From Selenomonadales bacterium (GTDB taxonomy: Bacteria; Bacillota; Negativicutes; Selenomonadales; Selenomonadaceae), in NCBI GenBank assembly GCA_900769615.1, contig CAAGHH010000026.1:1-64000 (forward strand): a stretch of 64,000 nucleotides of DNA, given 5' to 3'. Shown here piece after piece: positions 59,262 through 64,000 of the stretch. The notes under the pieces were generated by a model. The model did not search any database. It was not told where the DNA came from and saw only the letters and a list, made by a program, of their open reading frames with translations. The number at the start of each line of letters is the position of its first letter. Position 1 is the stretch's first letter. The position numbers and the translations under genes were made by a program.

Positions 59262-59299
59262 AAAACGGTTCGTTGACGTAAGTCGGCGAACCGCTTTTT
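59262..59299 (+). terminator. Terminator of the bio operon
   Basis: CGGTTCG (59266-59272) pairs with CGAACCG (59287-59293); TTGAC/GTCGG extends it with G-U pairs around GTAA. A-run before and T-run after. Confidence 0.9.
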
Positions 59300-59308
59300 A
59301 TATGGGGA

Positions 59309-59401
59309 AAGCCGTGACTGTGGGACAACAGTCACGGCTTGAAGGAAGAAAACTCTAAAAAGAGTTTTGCGGTGCATCAAAACCAGAAATTATTTGATGC
59401 A
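59309..59401 (+). other. Array of three further perfect hairpins (possible small RNA)
   Basis: A 13-bp stem with loop GGGACA (59309-59340), an 8-bp stem with loop AAAA (59349-59368) and a 9-bp stem (59373-59381/59393-59401) follow the bioA terminator in line. None has a T-run. The first loop carries a GGA, the core of CsrA/RsmE sites. The 59402-59591 stretch is A+T-rich without a gene. Confidence 0.45.
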
Positions 59402-59591
59402 ATATATTTGTTTAGGGAAGATTCTGCTATGAGAATGGGACATTTTTTAAGGAGTAAGTTAATCGAATCTTCACTATGTTTTCATATTAGCATACAAAAT
59501 ACTTTTTGTCAATAAAAGATATACTTTTTGGCTTTAAGAAAAATCGTAAAAAATAAGTATTAAAAAATAACATCACATACTAAAAAATATA

Positions 59592-59621
59592 TTGTTTGTT
59601 TTATAAAAACAATGTTATACT
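59592..59621 (+). promoter_or_regulatory. Promoter of the chemoreceptor gene
   Basis: TTGTTT (59592-59597) and TATACT (59616-59621) are 18 bases apart. A TTGTTT/AAACAA inverted repeat lies between them. Confidence 0.65.
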
Positions 59622-59662
59622 AAAAATAGACATGTGGTTTTATGTGTGAGGAGATGTTGAAA

Positions 59663-61360
59663 GTGGATCAATTGACAATCCGTAAAAAGTTGTATCTGAT
59701 ATTTGGGATGTTGATACTGTTTTTTATGGGTAATAGTATTTTTTCAGCGTATAGTACTGGCGAAGTAAGTCAAAGTGCTATGCGGATAGCTACTGAGCAT
59801 TTGCAGTCAGTTTTGGCAGTATCAGAAAGCAACAAGGAGCTATCAGTTTACCGGCAGAGTGAATTTGCGGTGGTGACGTCAACAAATGCTTCGGACAGAA
59901 TTTATGCGGTATTAAATACGCGTAAAATTGGCGATCAAATGGATATAAAATTTGATGCTATTGAAAAAGAGCTGCAAGGCGATAAGGCAGCTGATTTTAA
60001 AGAGTTACGCAGTGAATGGAATGATTACCGAAAAACTACCGAACAAGTGATAACTCTAGCTGAGCAGCATAAGAATACTGAGGCTGTGGCCTTGCTGCAA
60101 AAGAGCAATGATGATTATACGGCAATAGAAACCAAACTTAGCGTGCTTATGGACAGCAGCAAAGATTTTATTCATCAGGAAAATAAAAATGCCAGCAGTG
60201 CTTATGAGCGTACTAAGCTGATGCAGGTTATATCTATACTGGTGGTTTTGGCGTTATCAGTATTTATGGCAACTTATTTAGCGCGTTCGATTGGCAAATC
60301 AATTAATTATCTGATTGATGTATCAAGCGAAGTCGCTAAAGGAAATCTTTCAGTAACGGTTACGCCACAGACTGGTGACGAAATTGGTAAACTGACGGAA
60401 GCTTATCATGATACAGTAGCTAATTTACATTCGCTTATAGGCAGTATCAAAGCAACCGCTGAACAAGTTACCAGCTTTGCTGAAAGCATGATGGAAAATG
60501 CCAATCAATCAGCGCAGGCAACTCAGCAGGTAGCCATATCAATTGGCAATGTAGCGGCATCTGCCAGCAAACAAGGTGAAGATGTAAGCAAATCAACTGA
60601 AACGCTTAAAGGACTAGCTGGTGATATTAATGGTTTTGCTGATAAAGCTAAGTTATCATCTGATGCCGCCCATGATGTAGAAGCTATTGCAGAGAAGGGG
60701 CATAAGGCTATAGATGGTGCTGTCATGCAAATGAATGAGATTTCAGTAGCGGTAAAAAATTCGGCAGAAGTTATTGAAAAATTAGCTCAGCGTTCCAGTG
60801 AGATTGGCAAGATAAGTGATACTATTTCAGTTATTGCCGAGCAGACTAATCTTTTGGCTTTAAATGCAGCAATTGAAGCAGCTAGAGCAGGTGATGCAGG
60901 TCGTGGTTTCTCAGTTGTTGCGGAAGAAGTGCGCAAATTAGCTGAAGAGTCTGGGCAAGCTGCATCACAGATTGCGGCGCTTATTGCAAGTATTCAAAAC
61001 GATACCGAAGAAGCCGTGCTCGAAATGCGGCAAGGTACAGAAAAAGTTGAAAGCGGCAGTGACGTTATGAGTGATGCTGGTGAAGCTTTTGCCAAAATAA
61101 CAACGGCAGTAAATGGTTTGACTAAACATGCGGAAAATATCTTGCATGATGCTGCCGCATCGGTTGAGCAGGCCGATGCTATGGTAGTAATTATGGATGG
61201 TATCAATAAAGCTGGACAAGATGTAGCTGCCGAAACGGAATCGGTATCAGCAGCCACGGAGGAACAATCGGCATCAATGGATGAGGTAGCTGCAGCCAGC
61301 CGGAAGTTGGCGGAGCTGGCTGCTGATTTGCAGTCATCGACAACTAAGTTTAAGATTTAA
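59663..61360 (+). CDS. Methyl-accepting chemotaxis protein
   Basis: GTG 59663 has GAGGAG 9 bases upstream; earlier in-frame ATG/TTG codons are too close to it. 565 residues: membrane helix (about 8-30), four-helix-bundle sensor with acidic helices (31-190), second helix (VISILVVLALSVFMATYLA), HAMP domain, then the signalling hairpin with EQTNLLALNAAIEAARAGDAGRGFSVVAEEVRKLAE. It controls CheA. The soluble binding protein encoded next may be its ligand carrier. Confidence 0.94.
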   Translation: MDQLTIRKKLYLIFGMLILFFMGNSIFSAYSTGEVSQSAMRIATEHLQSVLAVSESNKELSVYRQSEFAVVTSTNASDRIYAVLNTRKIGDQMDIKFDAIEKELQGDKAADFKELRSEWNDYRKTTEQVITLAEQHKNTEAVALLQKSNDDYTAIETKLSVLMDSSKDFIHQENKNASSAYERTKLMQVISILVVLALSVFMATYLARSIGKSINYLIDVSSEVAKGNLSVTVTPQTGDEIGKLTEAYHDTVANLHSLIGSIKATAEQVTSFAESMMENANQSAQATQQVAISIGNVAASASKQGEDVSKSTETLKGLAGDINGFADKAKLSSDAAHDVEAIAEKGHKAIDGAVMQMNEISVAVKNSAEVIEKLAQRSSEIGKISDTISVIAEQTNLLALNAAIEAARAGDAGRGFSVVAEEVRKLAEESGQAASQIAALIASIQNDTEEAVLEMRQGTEKVESGSDVMSDAGEAFAKITTAVNGLTKHAENILHDAAASVEQADAMVVIMDGINKAGQDVAAETESVSAATEEQSASMDEVAAASRKLAELAADLQSSTTKFKI

Positions 61361-61394
61361 GGACAGTATGTAATGTAGAGAAAGAGGTTGCGTT

Positions 61395-62441
61395 ATGCTA
61401 AAGCAGATAACAAGCAATACCGCACTTAATAGCATCAGTCGATTATTGCTCATCGTTATGACAATACTGGCAGTGGGATTAGTTAGCGGTTGTGGCAATT
61501 CAGATAAAGCAGAAAAACATGTAGAGCTTATATTTTCGCATAGCCCTGCCCGTTGGCAGGAAGGTGCTGAATCAATGGTAAAAACCTTGCAGGCTGATGG
61601 TTATGTGGCTAATTTGCAAGTTTTCGATTCTGATGATAAGCAAAGACAGGCAATGCAGGCTGCGATTGACGCTAAACCCGCGTGTATAGTTCTTGCTGGC
61701 GGTAATGATGAAATTATTGCCGATGAATTAAAAAAGGCCAAGGAGGCAGACATTCCGATAATAGCTTATGATTCTATGGTAAAAAATACGGATGCTATAT
61801 CATACTTTGTAACTTTTGATAATGAAGGCGTTGGTGAAAGCATGGGGCGCTACATTGAAGAGAAATTTAATCTACAAAGCGGTGCCGGACCATTTACCAT
61901 TGAATTTTTATCGGGCAGTGAACATGACAGTAATGCCCGCTTAATGCATGACGGGGCATACAAAATTTTAAAGCCTTACATTGATAAGGGACAGCTGGTT
62001 AATATTTCCGGTAAAGCATCTTTTGAGGAAACAGCAGTAAAAGACTGGAATCCTGATAATGCCAAATCAATGCTTCAGGCAATCGTGGCGAAAAATTATA
62101 ACGGTCGCAATCTAGATATTGTGGTAGCGGCTTCTGATGGGATTGCCTATGGTGCAATTGAGGCTTTATCAGCTTATAATGGCAGCTGGCCATTTATAAC
62201 CGGACAGGATGCTGATAAAAAGGCTTTGGAATATGTGCGCAATGGCCGGATGGGGTTTACGATACAAAAAGATTCAGCTACGCTTAACTACAAATGCTTG
62301 CGGATGATAAAGGCGGTAGTTGAAGGCTCAAAGCCAGATATCAATGATGTCAAGACTTATAATAATGGTGTTATAACGATTCCAGCTTATTTGTGTATTC
62401 CGCGTATCATCGATAAAGAAAATATAGATAGTATAAAATAA
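61395..62441 (+). CDS. Sugar-binding lipoprotein (Peripla_BP_4, ChvE/XylF-like)
   Basis: 348 residues with a signal peptide and lipobox (GLVSGC, about 28-33). VELIFSHSPARWQEGAESM, CIVLAGGNDEIIADELKKAKEADIPIIAYD and ITGQDADKKALEYV are typical of multiple-sugar binding proteins. No ATPase or permease is adjacent. It lies 34 bases after the chemoreceptor gene, so a sensory rather than transport role is suggested. Confidence 0.87.
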   Translation: MLKQITSNTALNSISRLLLIVMTILAVGLVSGCGNSDKAEKHVELIFSHSPARWQEGAESMVKTLQADGYVANLQVFDSDDKQRQAMQAAIDAKPACIVLAGGNDEIIADELKKAKEADIPIIAYDSMVKNTDAISYFVTFDNEGVGESMGRYIEEKFNLQSGAGPFTIEFLSGSEHDSNARLMHDGAYKILKPYIDKGQLVNISGKASFEETAVKDWNPDNAKSMLQAIVAKNYNGRNLDIVVAASDGIAYGAIEALSAYNGSWPFITGQDADKKALEYVRNGRMGFTIQKDSATLNYKCLRMIKAVVEGSKPDINDVKTYNNGVITIPAYLCIPRIIDKENIDSIK

Positions 62442-62453
62442 GCCTGCTCAAGT

Positions 62454-62532
62454 AAAAATCCCGTTTGCTAAAGCAGATATCCTGTTGACTGGGGGACCAG
62501 TCCAAGATGTCTATCAAAGCAACGGGATTTTT
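62454..62532. terminator. Branched bidirectional terminator
   Basis: AAAAATCCCGTT (from 62454) pairs with AACGGGATTTTT (to 62532). The interior forms GACTGG/CCAGTC and a further weak pair, so the transcript would be Y-shaped. It serves the sugar-binding gene on + and the DUF805-like gene on -. Confidence 0.85.
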
Positions 62533-62540
62533 AAGTGGGC

Positions 62541-62852
62541 TTATTTTTCATAAGATGAGTGTGACGGGGCGCAGGCAAGGTAAATGTAAGCTAAATAATT
62601 TAGTGCTGGAATGAAGTTAAGCGCGCAAAAGAAAATTACGGCAAGACGGGGAAGCCCAATATCGTGCGCCCGCCTTATTATACAGCTCAGCATAAATAAA
62701 ATCAGCGGAATAGATAAACCAACCCGCAGGGCAACTGGCATAGTAACATAATGAAAAGAAATGCCGATTGCCAGCAAAGGAATAAGACGCATTAAGAAAC
62801 CTTTGCGATCTAAAGGTAGGTGTAAAAAATTGCTGATAGCAGCAGTATGCAT
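62541..62852 (-). CDS. DUF805-like small membrane protein
   Basis: 103 residues, about three hydrophobic helices with IIRRAHDIGLPRLAV, close to the DUF805 RR.HDIG motif. Function is unknown. Upstream, a 9-bp inverted repeat (62913-62921/62927-62935) overlaps a TATACT box (minus strand, 62930-62925), so the gene may be regulated. Confidence 0.75.
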   Translation of the reverse strand: MHTAAISNFLHLPLDRKGFLMRLIPLLAIGISFHYVTMPVALRVGLSIPLILFMLSCIIRRAHDIGLPRLAVIFFCALNFIPALNYLAYIYLACAPSHSSYEK

Positions 62853-62966
62853 AAAAATCTTCCTCCTACAATAAGTGATGAGACTGGTGAATTTTTCGTA
62901 ATGTAAAACAGATATGCTATAGATAGTATAGCATAAATGAAATATTATAAAAATATTATAAAATAG

Positions 62967-62998
62967 AAATGCGGACTGCCTCTCGCAGTCCGCATTTT
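62967..62998 (-). terminator. Terminator downstream of the porin gene
   Basis: A perfect 13-bp stem (62967-62979 / 62985-62997, loop CTCTC) is followed on the minus strand by a U-rich stretch. About 100 bases separate it from the porin stop. Confidence 0.85.
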
Positions 62999-63093
62999 GC
63001 AGAGTTAAGATTAGATAAAAAAGGTAATATGTTTACAGTCACAAAACCGATGGGAAAGGAAATTCAGTCTTGTGGTAATGTCTAAGGGGCAAA

Positions 63094-64000
63094 TTAGAAA
63101 TTCCAGGAAATACTAGTAAATACTTTGGAACGTGCCTCATTGTTATTGGTAATGGAATGTCCGCGGAAATATTTAAGCGTGTATTGGCAGTTTTTCATCA
63201 GATTATAGAAGATACCTGCCTCCCAGCCCTTTTGACCTTCATCAGCGCCATCGCCAAAGTTTGATTTGATGAGAGCATCCGGAGCAAGATAGCGATAGCC
63301 AAGATAAGCACCAAAGAGATGATTGCGATCAGCTGGAATCCAAGGATTGCCACGGAATTGCAATTCGACGTTCCAAGCGTCATTGTGACCGCCCTGATTG
63401 CCATGAGCATACATGCCTTCGAGATTGAGATTGCGAATTAGCTTATAATTAACAACAGCTGCACCGATGCGAAGCCATTCATGCTGATAAGCAGCGGAAC
63501 GATAACCATAGTAACCTAAACTGCCGTTTAACTTTTTATTAAAGGTATAATCGACGACAGCGCCATAAATATCTTTACGCGTTGGAATGAAATTCCAATT
63601 GGCATCAGTTTTGTTGTCAGCTCCCCAAGAGGTTTTGTCAAAGTCAGCATTCCAACCGGCATCTTTATGTGCTGTATCATGACGGACAAAATCGCCATAA
63701 TTATTGCCACGAATATAAGCGGTATGTGAGCCGTCTGCATTATCTGTCCAATTGCCATTATCTTCACCACGGACAGCAACATCCCAATCTTTTACATCTA
63801 GGCGGCCACCGAATATATGGGTAGCATAATTTTTGCCCCAATGCTCCATAGAAGCACCTTTGACATTGGCATCATTTACGAAACCATTCATAGTCCAGGG
63901 CTGGAAATTACCAAATTTTACATACTGACCGGTTTTGCCGAGATTGCCTTCAACCCATACTTTGTCTAAACGATTATCATTAGAACGGGAATTACCACCA
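63094..64000 (-). CDS. Outer-membrane porin, 5' end outside the window
   Basis: The open frame continues past 64000, so only the C-terminal ~300 residues are seen. Alternating aromatic beta strands (LNGSLGYYGYRSA; HLFGAYLGYRYLA; AGIFYNLMKNCQYTLKYFRGH) and a C-terminal FTSISWNF ending in Phe fit an outer-membrane beta-barrel. In Negativicutes such porins (OmpM type) usually begin with an SLH domain, which would lie outside. This is the main evidence for a diderm host. Confidence 0.85.
   Translation of the reverse strand, partial: GGNSRSNDNRLDKVWVEGNLGKTGQYVKFGNFQPWTMNGFVNDANVKGASMEHWGKNYATHIFGGRLDVKDWDVAVRGEDNGNWTDNADGSHTAYIRGNNYGDFVRHDTAHKDAGWNADFDKTSWGADNKTDANWNFIPTRKDIYGAVVDYTFNKKLNGSLGYYGYRSAAYQHEWLRIGAAVVNYKLIRNLNLEGMYAHGNQGGHNDAWNVELQFRGNPWIPADRNHLFGAYLGYRYLAPDALIKSNFGDGADEGQKGWEAGIFYNLMKNCQYTLKYFRGHSITNNNEARSKVFTSISWNF

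Noticed and set aside
1..64000. CRISPR arrays, rRNA or tRNA genes
   Set aside because: No regularly spaced direct repeats with unique spacers and no cloverleaf or rRNA core sequences were noticed on either strand.

Overview
The window looks like a chromosome segment of a diderm Firmicute (Negativicutes, Selenomonas/Veillonella relatives) carrying one large integrated siphovirus-type prophage. The diderm call rests on the outer-membrane porin running off the right edge (aromatic beta strands, C-terminal Phe) beside typical Firmicutes genes with many TTG/GTG starts. Genus cannot be fixed from the sequence. The host part (about 43,500-64,000) is A+T-rich; the prophage (about 4,190-43,510) is visibly G+C-richer.

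Layout. 1-4,182: a leftward two-gene operon (HhH-GPD DNA glycosylase, then a SacI-family-like nuclease) divergent from a large HTH/ImmA-IrrE-type metalloprotease gene whose promoter is covered by a long palindrome. It is either the left end of the prophage or a neighbouring defence island; the left attachment site was not found. 4,190-15,480: structured RNA leader, sigma-like regulator, then early/replication genes (RecB-like DUF2800, DUF2815 SSB-like, family A polymerase, antirepressor, D5/P4 primase-helicase, VRR-NUC, SNF2 helicase, DUF1492-type regulator). 15,530-24,204: packaging region (HNH, DinJ-YafQ toxin-antitoxin, cos-like region, TerS, two DNA methyltransferases, amidase, four small genes, TerL). 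24,190-25,846: inserted cargo (C_GCAxxG_C_C protein, small cassette gene, CatA-like acetyltransferase). 25,914-39,785: head, tail and holin genes in HK97-like order, with a clear -1 frameshift signal in the tail chaperone. 40,071-43,479: zinc-ribbon HTH protein, small protein and two large serine recombinases next to the right host junction, just upstream of prfC. 43,748-64,000: prfC, a flippase, a three-gene DpnII-type restriction-modification cassette, lipid kinase, tmcAL, mnmA, an SsuABC-type ABC transporter, bioY-bioD-bioA, a chemoreceptor with a sugar-binding lipoprotein, a DUF805-like protein and a porin.

The prophage carries at least six apparent inactivating lesions: antirepressor 5-bp duplication, SNF2 +1, ParB-methyltransferase nonsense, TerL early nonsense, portal +1 G, tail gene -1 T. 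One recombinase also lacks its usual catalytic Arg. It is therefore probably a decaying prophage, unless several of these are sequencing errors. The most unusual signals are two families of dispersed non-coding elements (three copies with an invariant 22-bp spacing; four copies whose outer box shifts by exactly one helical turn), a structured leader RNA, and the glycosylase-nuclease-protease island at the left end.
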